From Isochrysis galbana (lineage: Eukaryota > Haptophyta > Isochrysidales > Isochrysidaceae): a stretch of DNA of 64,000 bases. The translations under genes were made by a program, and so were the position numbers. The stretch spans positions 6,906,382-6,970,381 of the forward strand of contig CM030936.1 in the NCBI GenBank assembly GCA_018136815.1. The letters are read 5' to 3'. Positions 11,001 to 21,224 of this stretch are shown here, one piece after another (position 1 is the stretch's first letter; each line of letters opens with the position of its first letter). A model generated the notes under the pieces. It searched no databases. It was not told the origin of the DNA and was given only the letters and a program-made list of their open reading frames with translations.

Positions 11001-11225
11001 CAGCGGCAGCGAGAGCGGGCGGCGGCGCGCGCTCCATGACCCTATCGTTTTAACGATAGTTCGCCCTGTTCCCTGCAGAGCAACAGAGCCAGCAACTGGC
11101 TCAGCCGCCCAGCTCCACCGTCTCGCCACCCAATCAAGGACTCCCCATGGTGGGTGGCAGCATTGCTGCCACCCCCATGGTGGTAACTCCTACCAGCAGT
11201 GCACCCCTCGGGGGCGGGCACTTGA
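8036..11225 (+). mobile_element. LINE A: ORF1 fragment, interrupted by LINE B
   Basis: A plus-strand ORF1 begins with ATG at 8036 (MERAPTAPLSQPP), as in LINE C at 42677. It reads to a GRALFPAE-type sequence at 8230, where LINE B is inserted, and resumes at 11080 with QQSQQLAQPPSSTVSPP before ending at about 11225 in the GGGCGGGCACTTGA text shared with LINE C. A reading-frame slip is present in the first part (PPPPRRPNGAAPN instead of PPAATTPQRGRPK). It is therefore a dead ORF1 fragment that served as target for a later insertion. Confidence 0.85.
8232..11062 (-). mobile_element. LINE B: internally deleted non-LTR retrotransposon
   Basis: It is inserted in LINE A with a 16-17 bp target-site duplication, GCCCTGTTCCCTGCAG (8215-8230 and 11063-11078). 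On the minus strand it begins 25 bp before an ORF1 ATG at 11037 (MERAPPPALAAAALAMMDEE). After about 85 codons it jumps straight to reverse-transcriptase sequence: PQGRPL (motif B) near 10770, then QFADDTQLLA (the FADD catalytic box, motif C) near 10680. It continues through the RT thumb and the C-terminal region (RLEYPLADEY near 9350; LYLLAWRYILTDFYR near 8880). The 3' UTR ends at 8232 in a run of T on the sense strand. Frames are broken in several places, so it is not autonomous. Confidence 0.85.
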
Positions 11226-11264
11226 GATGCACGTGAAAATCCGAGGAGCCGACGAAAATATAGA

Positions 11265-11315
11265 GAGAACACCTGCCGCCGATGCTCTGGTTGAGCATCG
11301 GCGGCAGGTGTTCTC
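11265..11315. repeat. Perfect 23-bp hairpin with 5-nt loop
   Basis: The left arm 11265-11287 (starting GAGAACACCTGCCGCC) is exactly complementary to 11293-11315 across the loop TGGTT. This is far longer than chance for a 51-bp window. It lies just beyond the broken 3' edge of LINE A. No U-tract follows, so a simple terminator is unlikely. It could be a foldback element, a small-RNA precursor or the centre of a palindromic insertion junction. Confidence 0.8.
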
Positions 11316-12086
11316 CCTGCCTCACAGCGTCGAGGGACGAGTCGGGAACCTGCCGTTTGGGGCGGCAAAGGCATTATAGGTACGGGCTCGGTCGACCTGC
11401 GCCAGAGCGGGCGCGATTGGCAGCGTACCTGTCCCGCAATCGGCCAACAAACTTTTGTCGACCAGCGAGCAGCGTCGAGCGCCATGGCGTCCTGGTGCTC
11501 CAGCTCCTCGTCAGTCGCGAGCCAGAGCGAATCCTGCGGGGCGAGGGTCGGGACCGTCAAGGATCATCCTCTGACGGCCGAATCGGCCGTGTGCAAGCCG
11601 TGTATGGTGCGCATGTGCATGCGCGGACGTCATCGCTGGGGCACCAGGGTTTGAAATTTGCTTTATAGGCAATATGGGGCGTCGGACCCTTAATTTAATA
11701 TATGTCTAGGCACCTTTTAAGTGAAAGAAACACATCTCTCAGTGGGAGCGACGTCCAGTTCGGCTCGTGTGAGCCGCCAGAGCGTGTGCAAGGGGGGGGG
11801 TCCGACGGGACTTCGCACCGTCTTTTCGGACGAGGATTCTGAAAAGGCGGGGAGACCCTCCGAGCCGCTCTCGCCGGGGCTTTCCGCTCACGGTCAAAAA
11901 TGTCGACCCCCCCCATATTAGTACTTAAAAAGCCGTGTTTGACCGCCCTATCATAGACAGAGGGCCGTTCGATTGAGCCGGCAGCTGACGCGGCCGTGGA
12001 AGTGTCGTTGATTGTTGTTGGCGGGAAGATGCCTGACAGATCATAGTAAGAGTCGGGTCTGAGAGTGTCTGCCATCGAGCGCTACG
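11316..12086. other. Unassigned sequence before assembly gap
   Basis: I see no gene I can support. One minus-strand frame contains a short MGGVDIFDRE string that faintly recalls piggyBac transposases, but nothing else in the frame agrees. Confidence 0.4.
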
Positions 12087-12186
12087 NNNNNNNNNNNNNN
12101 NNNNNNNNNNNNNNNNNNNNNNNNNNNNNNNNNNNNNNNNNNNNNNNNNNNNNNNNNNNNNNNNNNNNNNNNNNNNNNNNNNNNNN
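12087..12186. other. Assembly gap (100 N)
   Basis: Exactly 100 N, a conventional placeholder, so the true distance is unknown. The gap hides the 3' end of retrotransposon B, where an integrase and a 3' LTR would be expected. Confidence 1.
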
Positions 12187-12361
12187 AACATCTTGGATTG
12201 CTGAGCGGGAACGGGAGCGACAGAACTTGGAACACGAATCATCTTCGGCAATGGGGCCTGAGCGGCCCGCGGAGGAGCGACCCTAGGCCTGATGGCTCGT
12301 GATTGACCGTCTCTCCTGACCTAGGAGTGCTCTACGAACGGATCTTCCGCCAGGGCCGCTC

Positions 12362-14896
12362 TCATCTCTTCGGAAGTCGGGCGTACCCGGGCCAAATAAC
12401 TGGACTGGATGGCGGGCCCGGAATCGGAGGCTCGACGACGAGATCGGTCCAAGCTTGAAGCCCTCGCGCCGTAGCTACGGAGCGCGTGATGGCAGCCACC
12501 GGATGAGACCGTTCATGCTCGGCTAGAGACTCTGAGCTAGGCTCACGTACCGCTAGCGGCGCTGGGCCGGCGAGTGGTTCATCTTCGTGTTCCGGCTCCA
12601 GGGATGCTAGCCGGGACAGCCCGTCAGCATCCTGATGAACAGCTCCTGGTTTATGTTCGACATCGAACCGGTACTCAGCCAACTTGAGAGCCCACCGAGT
12701 CAGCCGAGAGGCTGGCCCACCGGCTACTTGATCCTTCATGGTATGCAGCCATCGCAGCGCAGAGTGGTCAACGACTAACTTGAACCGACGCCCCCAAAGG
12801 TAGGGTCGCCAATTTCGGATTGATTCCAGGGCGGCCAAGAGTTCAATCTCGGTCACCGTCCAATGCGTTCGGCCGAGGTGAGACTGCGAGCGTATACCCA
12901 ACGACTCGTTCACGGTTATCGTCTCCTAGCTGCGAGAGGATGCCGGCGATACCCAACTTGCTAGCCCCATCGGTCTTGACGATGAAGGGCCGATCATCCC
13001 TGGGTGGAGTCAAGACGGGCTCCGAAGTGATCGCTGTCTTGAGCTCTTGGATAGCTCGGCGACACTCCTCGGACTGGGACTCCTTTGCCACGTCGCAGCC
13101 CTTCCGCGTGAGAGCAGTGAGAGGAGCAGCCTTAGCGGCGAATTGGCGAATGAATCGACGGTAGTAGGAGCAAAGGCCGAGGAAAGATCGAACCGCTTCC
13201 AGGAGTTGATGGATGACGGGTCGATAACGGCGACAGCTGCGACCTTCTTCGGGTCCATCTTGAGACCTTCCCTCGAGACAACGTGACCGAGGTACTCCGT
13301 AGAGGTGGCAAAGAAGACACACTTGGACATCTTGCAGGTCAGACCGGCCCACTCTAGCCGTTCGAGAACGAGGTCTAGCCGGTGAAGCATTTGCTCGAAC
13401 GAAGCCTGTGCCCTGGCCTCTTCGGAAGGACCCACGCCCGTTGACCAGATGCCCACATCATCGAGGTAAGGCATGCAGATCTCCCACGCTAGCGCACCGA
13501 GAACGATGTCCATCAAGCGGCACATGTAGGAGGGACCTGATTGGATGCCGAACGGTAGAAAGTTGAACTCGTATTTGCCGCGGTGGGTAGTGAAAGCGGT
13601 GATATGTTTGTGCGATTCTTTGATCGGGATGCCCCAAAAACCAGAGGCTAAATCGAGAGTACATAAAAAGAGAGAACTGAGCGGCCCTTGGCCGGACGCT
13701 AGCCTATCAATAGCCTCTACAATGAGGGGTAGAGGGCTATCCTCGACGCGTAGCTTGGCGTTCGTGTCGCGGTAGTCCACGCAGAATCGAACGGAGCCAT
13801 CTTTCTTGCTGACCAGGACTACTCGGGAAGCCCAAGCCGAATTTGACTTGCGAATAATGCCGGCGGCTTCCATCTTGGCTACCTCCTCTTCTATGATGAG
13901 CTCGCCTGCGCGGCCCACTCTAGACGGAGCGTGCCGGTGAGGAACAGCGCCGGGGTTGAGTGGCAACTCCACCTCGAGAACGTGCGTATGGTTTGGAGCC
14001 CCCGGGTGCAACGCGAAAGCTTTGATGCGCCGGGCCAAGAGTTGGCGTACTTCTTCTCGTTGATCGTCGGAAAGAAGCCGGTCTGGATCGATGGTGGCTG
14101 AGTCGAGTAGAGATCGTTGCTCCTCGCTCAGCGCGGTGACAGGGTCACCATCCCCCTCGCTTCCATTCGGAGTCCAGCCCCGGTGCAACTTGAAACGCAC
14201 CTGGAGCGAAGCTATCGGATGCAGAGACGGCAGGGTCAGCGCATCGACTCCGGTGTGGACGATCGTCACCGCGATGCGGTGATCGTCCGTGGGCGTGACC
14301 ACCGTGGGCATTACGAGAGGGGACGAATCGAGAGCCTCGCGATTTGGTAGGCGGTCGACCAGCATCGCGCAGTCCGAATGATCTCGGAGAGCTAGCGGAA
14401 CCCTGACCCAGATGGTTGCGCGGTGGAAGGCAGGAATCGTCACCGCTTGCTCCGTGTAGAGAAGATATTCGGACGAGGTAGACGCCGGAGCTTTGGCCGC
14501 AAACTCGTCGGCAGACTCAAAGAGAGGTGTATAGAGTGGCTGCCTAGCATCAGCAGCAGCCTCACCCTCCGATCCAGCCGGGATCTCTCGTGTTGCCGTC
14601 GACCTCTCCAGAAAGTCGACAGTCAGCGGCTGACCGGGTGACATCGAGATAGCTCCGACGAAGCCGGCGTCCGCGACTGGGGGCGGCGCCGTGGAAACTC
14701 TGACTACACATTCGGAAAGGACTCTTGAAGAGTCTTCTGCATCGCCAGAGGCAGGACGGAGGCGGAGGCTTCCCTCCGAGCTCGCGGCGTCGAGAGAAAT
14801 GGTAGCGGAGTGGGCGGCCAAAAAATCGTTCCCGAGCAGAAGCATCGCGTTTCCTTCGATGACCGCGAACGAATGACGGAAGAGGCGACCGGACAA
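12362..14896 (-). pseudogene. Retrotransposon B reverse transcriptase and RNase H (frameshifted)
   Basis: The first frame finishes the protease (MLLLGNDFLAAHSA) and carries a complete RT palm. It has a primer-binding-side motif VSKKDGSVRFCVDYRDTN, LPFGIQSGPS (motif B region), the catalytic MPYLDDVGIWS (YLDD), and STEYLGHVVSREGL in the thumb. Around 13205 the frame changes to VRSFLGLCSYYRRFIRQFA and TPPRDDRPFIVKTDGASKLG. Around 12895 it changes again to the RNase H end: TEIELLAALESIRNWRPYL, VVDHSALRWL and DADGLSRL. These are textbook Ty3/gypsy-group RT-RNase H landmarks. A stop at 12362 closes the last frame and no integrase HHCC or DDE core follows. The two shifts look like decay rather than programmed recoding because they fall inside domains. 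Confidence 0.9.
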
Positions 14897-14899
14897 GGA

Positions 14900-17800
14900 G
14901 AAGACGAGGCTAGCCCAGCCCTAGTGATGAGAGGAAGGCCGTCCGGCCCATGTAGGTTGGGGACGGTAGCGTCCGATACGCGTTCGACGCAGGCGTCTTC
15001 AGGTAGTCGATCAAGCAGGGCAGTGGTGATTACTGACGGGCCCGCTCCAGTGTCAGCCAGGGTGCTGTTCACCGTGAGGGCAACGTCCGGGAGAACGAAC
15101 CCTTGAGCTGCGCGGTCGCCATCGGCACGGCAGACCACGAGATCGCGGACATAGAGGCAGTGACGAGGGTAGAGCGGGGGCGGCGTGTCCGCGATAGATT
15201 CCACCGGAAGTGAGGTTCCGGCTCCGGGTGACAGGGTGGTTGGATTGGAGGCTAGCCTGGACGGAGAAGATTCATCGACGTGGGGCACTCGCTCGATAGC
15301 GGCGGCCACCGTCTGCGGCACGAATGGTATCGAGGAGCGTGGGGATGCCTTTGCTGAACTAGAGGGGTTAGGCACGCCATCATAGCCTAGCCCTCGACGG
15401 TCCGTCGGATGCCGAGGTTGATCCATTTGGCGTGACCATTCCTTCTCCAGGGACTTCTGCAAGTCTGTCTTCGGAAGCTTCGACAACTCGGAAAATCCGG
15501 CCGCACTGAGGCCCCTAGCGGTAGCCCCATCGCAATACAGTGCCCGTGGAGTATCCTCTCCTTCGGCGGCGTCGGAGGGCTTGGTCTCGAGGGTCTGCAT
15601 GCTCCGGTGTTCTGGCATCTCGGGCGTGTCATCTTCTCCCGAGTCGGGCCCGACATCCCAGGTTTCGAGTGGCCTTTCGGCTACGAACGAATTGGTCAGT
15701 TCGGCCACTCCCTCGTCGCCAGCCGTGAAGGAGGCGCTCGGAGATAGTGCATTGATGCCTTGAGAGCCCAGTCGAGACAAGATGGGAGGTTCCGACGGCT
15801 CCGCAGCTGCCGCTTGCTCAGCGATTTCTTGGGCGATGGAAGGCGTGACATCCTGCCACCGATGGACCCCCGAAATTACATCACGGTCGAAGACCTGCCA
15901 CTTGCTGCGGCGCTTCTTCACCGTGTTTGGAGGGCCTGGCGTTGTAGAGCGGTCCTCTATGGGCCACTCCCACGGCAGGAAGCGGTCTCCTTCCGCCTCG
16001 GCCTCGTCTTGCGATACGTTTGTTTCCGAGTCCTCCTGATGAAGCAGGCGAGAAGCATCGGCAACGGGGCCTGCGTCCGGGATCACGACAACCGAATCAG
16101 ACACTGGCGAACCGCTGGGAGGCGTGAGGTGAGAGCTAGAAGCTGCTTCGCCTCTCCCCTCCATGAAACGAGCCAGAGCCGTCCTCGGCTCAGCCAGCTC
16201 GAAACCGGTCGAGCAAAGCGAAGGGCGTTCTCTCAAGCTGGCAGCTGCTTGGGAAATTGCCCAGTCCACCGTGAAGTCGAGCGAACGCGACGCCTTGGCT
16301 TCGCGCGCATAACGGCGCAAGACCGGCATCCACTGGGCCGCCATTGCACCGGCAATGCCCACATAGGTGCGGCTGCGAAGGGCGCCACGGTGGGGCGACG
16401 GCGATAGATCCGCCATAGCGGATAGACGTCCCTCGACAATCTTCGAAGGCTGCAAGGACGGGAGTGAAGCCGTCAGGTACAGGCCAGTTGCTTTTTGATG
16501 GCCCGTGCCGTGCTGCCACGGCTGCACAAACTGCCGCGGTCGCAACCCCCCGACTAAGGCAGAGGCTTCCGCGTGCATTCGAGGATTTTCGACGGCAACG
16601 AAAGGCGCGTCGGCGCTTGCCATGGCGAGGAAGACTCTAGCGGCGGATTCGAGAGCCTGGCGTCGTCCCGGCTCCCGATCGAGCCACTGGCAACTCACCG
16701 CCGACAAATACGTGCACGGCGGATGCGCAACCACGAGGTCCCAACCGAGGTTTTGAATGTGAAGAGCATCTCCGCAGAAGTGGGGAATGTAGTCGATCTC
16801 CGACGGTCGTAGATCGCACGTCGCGACGTGCGCTCCGGCGAGTAGGAACATCGAAGACACGACCCCGCTAGCTTCACCGACGACTAGAACGCGGGGTGGA
16901 GGAATCCCCTCGGCCGCGTCGAGCGTCACGGCGTCGTGGATCGCCGTTAACTCAGCGCAAAGCTCGTCAAAATGCGTCGGCAGTACGGCAGAGGGTGATG
17001 AATGAGTGCTCGCGTGCGGCCGCCGCACGGCTAGAGCAGCTTCGGCGAGATGGCGGGGCAAGATGACGGAGGAACCGCTAGCCCGGGCACGGGAGGCGGC
17101 TAACATTTGGAGCTCGCGCGTAGGGGCGCGGGCAGTTGCAGTAGACTTGGCGGCCGAGGAACAACCAACCACGGCGATCCGGTGGATGGCCTCGGCAACG
17201 GAATTCAGGGGAAGGAGGTCGTCGCCCTCGAGTTTCGGTGGGCTAGACCTGAAGGGGGTTGGCTCCGGCGGGCGATCCCTGGAACGGGGATCCTCCGGAG
17301 AGCCGAGAGAAAGAGGAGACGCCGGCGTCCGTATGGTGCGCGACGAGGGATCGTAGTCGACGGCCCCTGCGTCTCCCGAGTCTGCGGTGGCCACGGCGTG
17401 AGCGCGGAAAGCCGCAGCTCCCTTGGAACCTTCATCTTCATTGACTCCGGAAGCCGACCCTTCCGGGTCGGGAACCAGATCAGAAACGAGAACGGGTGCA
17501 ACTTCGAGACGAGAGAATGAACACGACGACGGAGGAATATAACGAACCGGGGAGAGAGGTGAAGAGGAGACACTAGTCTCCGCCTCAACAGCACGAGAAC
17601 CTACGGTAGACAACGACGATTCGTCCGCAGAGCGGCTCCGGCTATGGCCCTTGGGAGAGAGGTCTCCAGTGGGGTCCCGCCGGGAAAGAGCAGAAACAGG
17701 TAAAGCAGCAACAACGTTTTCGGACGCGGCAGCGGCCACGTCGGACCTATCCATAGAACCTAGAGCAGAAGATGATACCGAGTCGACAGCCCTCGAGGGC

Positions 17801-18177
17801 TTCACAACTGATTGTTTACGAAACGAAGAGACCGAAGACGCGTCGAATCCACCTAGCCCACCCCCTTGGGCAGGGCCGTCGGGGGGTGAATCCAGGGATG
17901 AAGATGCGTCGAAAGACCTAGGCGAATTTGAAGAAACCGAAGACAGCATAGTATCCGTAGAAATAGATTCCAAGAGGGGCAGCGAGCGAGAATCGGCCCC
18001 TAACATCCTAATAGCGTGCGGAGTAATAGAAGAACTTGTAGACGTACACGAATTTCGGAGAGTCGGGTCGCGACTATCTCCGGGGCAAACCTGTTTCCAG
18101 GAGCCCGGGTCAAGTGTCGACTCCGGCTTCCGAGATAGCCGTTCGGCGGGGGCTTCAGCCGGCGAGGCGGCTCCCAC
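14900..18177 (-). CDS. Retrotransposon B methyltransferase-like domain plus aspartic protease
   Basis: An ORF of about 1090 useful codons starts at MGAASPAEAPAERLSRK. It opens with some 400 residues of Ser/Asp/Pro-rich low complexity. A class-I SAM-dependent methyltransferase fold follows: VLVVGEASGVVSSMFLLAG with ATCDLRPSE (motif I and the acidic end of strand 2, near 16790-16890), DLVVAHPPCTYLSAVSCQWL (motif IV with PPC, near 16700-16735), and FVAVENPRMH (ENP, near 16585). A block RPRQFVQPWQHGTGHQKATG then resembles small phage-type DNA-methyltransferase proteins. The PPC and EN pair suggests a cytosine-C5-like enzyme, but this is inference. The C-terminus holds an aspartic protease with ADTGAGPSVIT (near 15050). 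The frame shifts by -1 near 14925, before the protease flap and RT. Confidence 0.75.
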
Positions 18178-18341
18178 CGTCGAGGACTGAATAGAGCTAG
18201 AGACAGGGGAGAATCGCCGCGTCGACAGCTCTTCTCCCCAAGCGGCGTAGGGATCGGATCGGGATGGTGGTGGTGGCGTTCGGGCCCACCGCCCGCGATG
18301 TTCTCCGCCAGGGTTTGAAGGACGGGGACCCCGCCGGACCC

Positions 18342-21224
18342 CTACTGAGGCTTAACCCGGACCATCGAGCGAAGAAGCTTATGAATGTGCTCGTCCGATC
18401 CGCACTCTCCGCAGCCAGCCTCACACAGAAAGCGGATATATGGCTGACAGATGACGGGGTTGTGAGCACCGTCTCCCGTGCCATATTTCCAGGCTTCGCT
18501 GGATGGAGTGCCAGGAGGAGCTTGAGGTCGGAAAGCGCAGAAGGCACAGCCGTTTTCGTTCGTCCATTCGGTGATTCCCCTATTGATATCGTCCGTCCGT
18601 GGAGTTTCCATTGAATTATCGGCCGGTCGGCACTTCGCTAGCGCCGCCGAGACCCTTGGGTGCTTGGCATAGCCTGCTACGGCCCAGAAGCGGGCTCGGG
18701 CCCGATTCCAAAGCTCGGGCGTCCACCGGGATACGCCCAAATCGGGCGGTAGCCCTTGGCCGTTCGCCGGCGGATCGCAGCGACGGCTGGGCGGCCGAGA
18801 CGAGCCTCCCTTTCGACCCGGTGGATCGGTCAGTATAGCCGGCAACGGCGAGTTGGAGTGGTAACTTGCCGGCGGTGCAGCAGCCCGATAATCAGGCTTC
18901 GAAGCAGGCGAGTGTCCCTGTCCGCGAAGAGCTTCCGCCACGGTGGCTTGGACGGCTGCCTGCACGGCGGCGACCATGTCCGTGGTCGAAGCGGTCTTCT
19001 GGGACGAGGAAGTCTCGTTCTTTGCCTCGCCTGAGGCTTTAGTGCGTACGCTAGCCACGGTTTGCTTCGTCGAGGGCCGGGATTGATGACGCTTCACCCG
19101 GGCCTGCTCGTAAGGGCTGAGGTACCGTTGGCAGAGGTTGACGCACGAGAGCGCCGACCGCCCTAGCTCGTGGTTCTCTACGCGGAAACGAGTCTCCGCG
19201 AGCACCTCCGCAAATTTAATAGCATTATCGACGCCGCGCTGAGGATCAACCTTATCGTTCCGGATGATTTCTTCGAACCTCTGGTTGATCTCATGGGCCA
19301 TGTTTGGATGATCCCACACGTTGGTGGAGTCAACCGCGGAATCGCCAAGCTTGCGGATGTAGGCGCGAACCAAATTCTTGCTGAGCTCACATAGATCAGC
19401 GCCGGCCTCGCGCTCCCTCATGCGGTCCCACTCCATCGACGCCGAGTCTTTCGCGAAACCATCGGCCCCGTTTGCGAAGGTCCCGTCGCATTTGCGAAGA
19501 AGGACGTCAGCAGCGAGGACAGGATTGAGAGCGAGGGCGCGGTCCTCCACTAGATCGAGGAGGAAGGCGAAGATGCGGGAATTGCCGCTGGAATTGGCTC
19601 CGGCTGCCGCGAGGAGGGAGGTAAATATTTCGCGATGATCGCAGCCGAGCGCTAGTGCCCGCTCCAACGGCTTGATGAGAGTTAGCCGAAATTCATTCCA
19701 GGCTGTCGCCGCGGTTTGAACGTTATCGGAGGCGAGGGCCTTTGGGAAGCGGAGCTCCGAAAGCTCTTTGCCCATCCTGACCTGATGGTGAAGGGTTTGC
19801 TCGGCTGAGAAGCGGCTACGCACCCATTTGAGCAAGTGGTCCTCCTCCATGAAAATTCGGCAATGCCAAACGTTGCCCGCCAGGGAGAGGTTGCTCTTCA
19901 AAATGGTGTGGATGAGCTCATGCTCGTCGGAGTCGCGGTAAAGGGCGGCCAGATCGCGTGAGGGCAGGGCGAGGAGATTTTTCCACTCGCTTACAACTGC
20001 CTCTCGCTCATCCATCCCCACCGCAAGGCAGGGGTCGCGAGGGTGGCGGAACGGCACCATCGGGGTCGGGCCCCGGTAAAGGCTCTGATCCTGGCGGCGG
20101 GGTTCCGATTTGGAGGTCGGGTACGCCGACCGTGGAACCCTAGAAGCCGGAGAGGCGTGGCCCTTTGGGTCTAGAGCAGGAGGCTCGCCCATGGGTGGTT
20201 CCCTCTGAACCGGCCTAGCAGAATCCGCAGCCGCCTCGGTCCGATCCATGGACGGACTTGAAGCGGGCTCTTGGCGGGCTTGGAGTAGCTGAGTCAGGGC
20301 TTTGAACCCTGCTTCAACTTGATCCCGGAGAAGCCCCTCCCTCGCCTCTGCCGCGGCAAGGGATGACTGCAGGCGCTCCACAGCCCCTTTTAGGGTGTTG
20401 GTCTGCGCTTGAAGCCTTGCCATTTCCGCATCCTGACGCGCCGCGGCCGTCTCGATCGGGGTGATCTCTTGATCAAGGACCCCTTTTGATGACGGCGGGG
20501 CATAGTCCCGGTAGGCGGGGCTTCGGAAGCTGATCCCCTCCCCTTCACCGACCTCAGACTCATCATCTCGAAGGTGAGGAGGTGGGTCAAACTGAATCAG
20601 AGGGAGGGGGCCTTCCTCCACCTCATTGGCCAGCTCAGCGGCACTGAAGTTGGCCTCATGTGGGAGAGGGTCATGCTCCACCATGGCCCACTGTAATTGC
20701 ACCCGGTGGGTGCCGAAGGCAGCGGACGGAGGCTCGCCATCCGACACGAGCTGGTCGGAGCCAATCATGGGGATAGCAGCCGGAGTGATGGGTGGCATTG
20801 GCGCAGCCTCAGTGGTCGTGGGATCACTCGGGAACCCCTCGGGAACAGAAGCTGCAGCGGGCAGAGAAGGTTCCCTGAGGGGTTCCTCCTCTGCGGCCGA
20901 GGACGTGAGCTTTGATTTCGTGCTTGTCGAGTCGAGCGCTACCGGAGGGCTCTGAGCCACTCCGTCGCGAGCGGCACCGGCGGCTAGCGCGGCGCTTTGC
21001 CCCTCCTCCCCACCGGGAGTCGGGTGAATGAAATTCTGGACTGGGTCGGGCAACCCCATTCGGGTGTATGGACAGGGAACGAACGGCGAACGAAGGACTG
21101 TGGGGCGGCGAGGCGCTCCTAGCGGCCCTAGTGTGTTGGGTTTTAAGAGATTGTTAGACCTACAAAGAACTCTTCCCTCAGGGAGGGAGCCTAGGCTGCT
21201 TGAGTGCAGCGACGCAGCGAACAA
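18342..21224 (-). CDS. Retrotransposon B gag-like ORF
   Basis: An open frame of 960 codons. The plausible initiator is MGLPDPVQNFIHPTPGGEE at about 21061, a reading also kept in copy C; an upstream in-frame Met near 21224 lies in the leader. An acidic, Pro-rich N-terminal third is followed by a coiled-coil-like stretch (EMARLQAQTNTLKGAVERLQ). Next comes a capsid-like helical region with HHQVRMGKELSELRFPKAL and FRLTLIKPLERALALGCDHR. The C-terminus carries Cys/His clusters (CAFCAFRP; CEAGCGECGSDEHIHKL) that could form a zinc-binding nucleocapsid module, although the spacing is not a classical CCHC knuckle. The ORF ends 165 bp before the methyltransferase ORF, in a different frame. Confidence 0.7.
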   Translation of the reverse strand: MFAASLHSSSLGSLPEGRVLCRSNNLLKPNTLGPLGAPRRPTVLRSPFVPCPYTRMGLPDPVQNFIHPTPGGEEGQSAALAAGAARDGVAQSPPVALDSTSTKSKLTSSAAEEEPLREPSLPAAASVPEGFPSDPTTTEAAPMPPITPAAIPMIGSDQLVSDGEPPSAAFGTHRVQLQWAMVEHDPLPHEANFSAAELANEVEEGPLPLIQFDPPPHLRDDESEVGEGEGISFRSPAYRDYAPPSSKGVLDQEITPIETAAARQDAEMARLQAQTNTLKGAVERLQSSLAAAEAREGLLRDQVEAGFKALTQLLQARQEPASSPSMDRTEAAADSARPVQREPPMGEPPALDPKGHASPASRVPRSAYPTSKSEPRRQDQSLYRGPTPMVPFRHPRDPCLAVGMDEREAVVSEWKNLLALPSRDLAALYRDSDEHELIHTILKSNLSLAGNVWHCRIFMEEDHLLKWVRSRFSAEQTLHHQVRMGKELSELRFPKALASDNVQTAATAWNEFRLTLIKPLERALALGCDHREIFTSLLAAAGANSSGNSRIFAFLLDLVEDRALALNPVLAADVLLRKCDGTFANGADGFAKDSASMEWDRMREREAGADLCELSKNLVRAYIRKLGDSAVDSTNVWDHPNMAHEINQRFEEIIRNDKVDPQRGVDNAIKFAEVLAETRFRVENHELGRSALSCVNLCQRYLSPYEQARVKRHQSRPSTKQTVASVRTKASGEAKNETSSSQKTASTTDMVAAVQAAVQATVAEALRGQGHSPASKPDYRAAAPPASYHSNSPLPAILTDPPGRKGGSSRPPSRRCDPPANGQGLPPDLGVSRWTPELWNRARARFWAVAGYAKHPRVSAALAKCRPADNSMETPRTDDINRGITEWTNENGCAFCAFRPQAPPGTPSSEAWKYGTGDGAHNPVICQPYIRFLCEAGCGECGSDEHIHKLLRSMVRVKPQ

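Noticed and set aside
11695-11970. MGGVDIFDRE string resembling piggyBac
   Set aside because: No other piggyBac motif in frame, the DDD core is absent and flanking repeats are not TTAA-bounded.
14900-14930. Programmed -1 frameshift between protease and RT in copy B
   Set aside because: No slippery heptamer is evident and two more shifts occur inside domains, so decay is simpler.
17651-18190. Plus-strand ORF of 179 codons
   Set aside because: Mirror of the Ser/Asp-rich N-terminus of the retrotransposon methyltransferase ORF. The same mirror appears at 48045-48620 opposite copy C.
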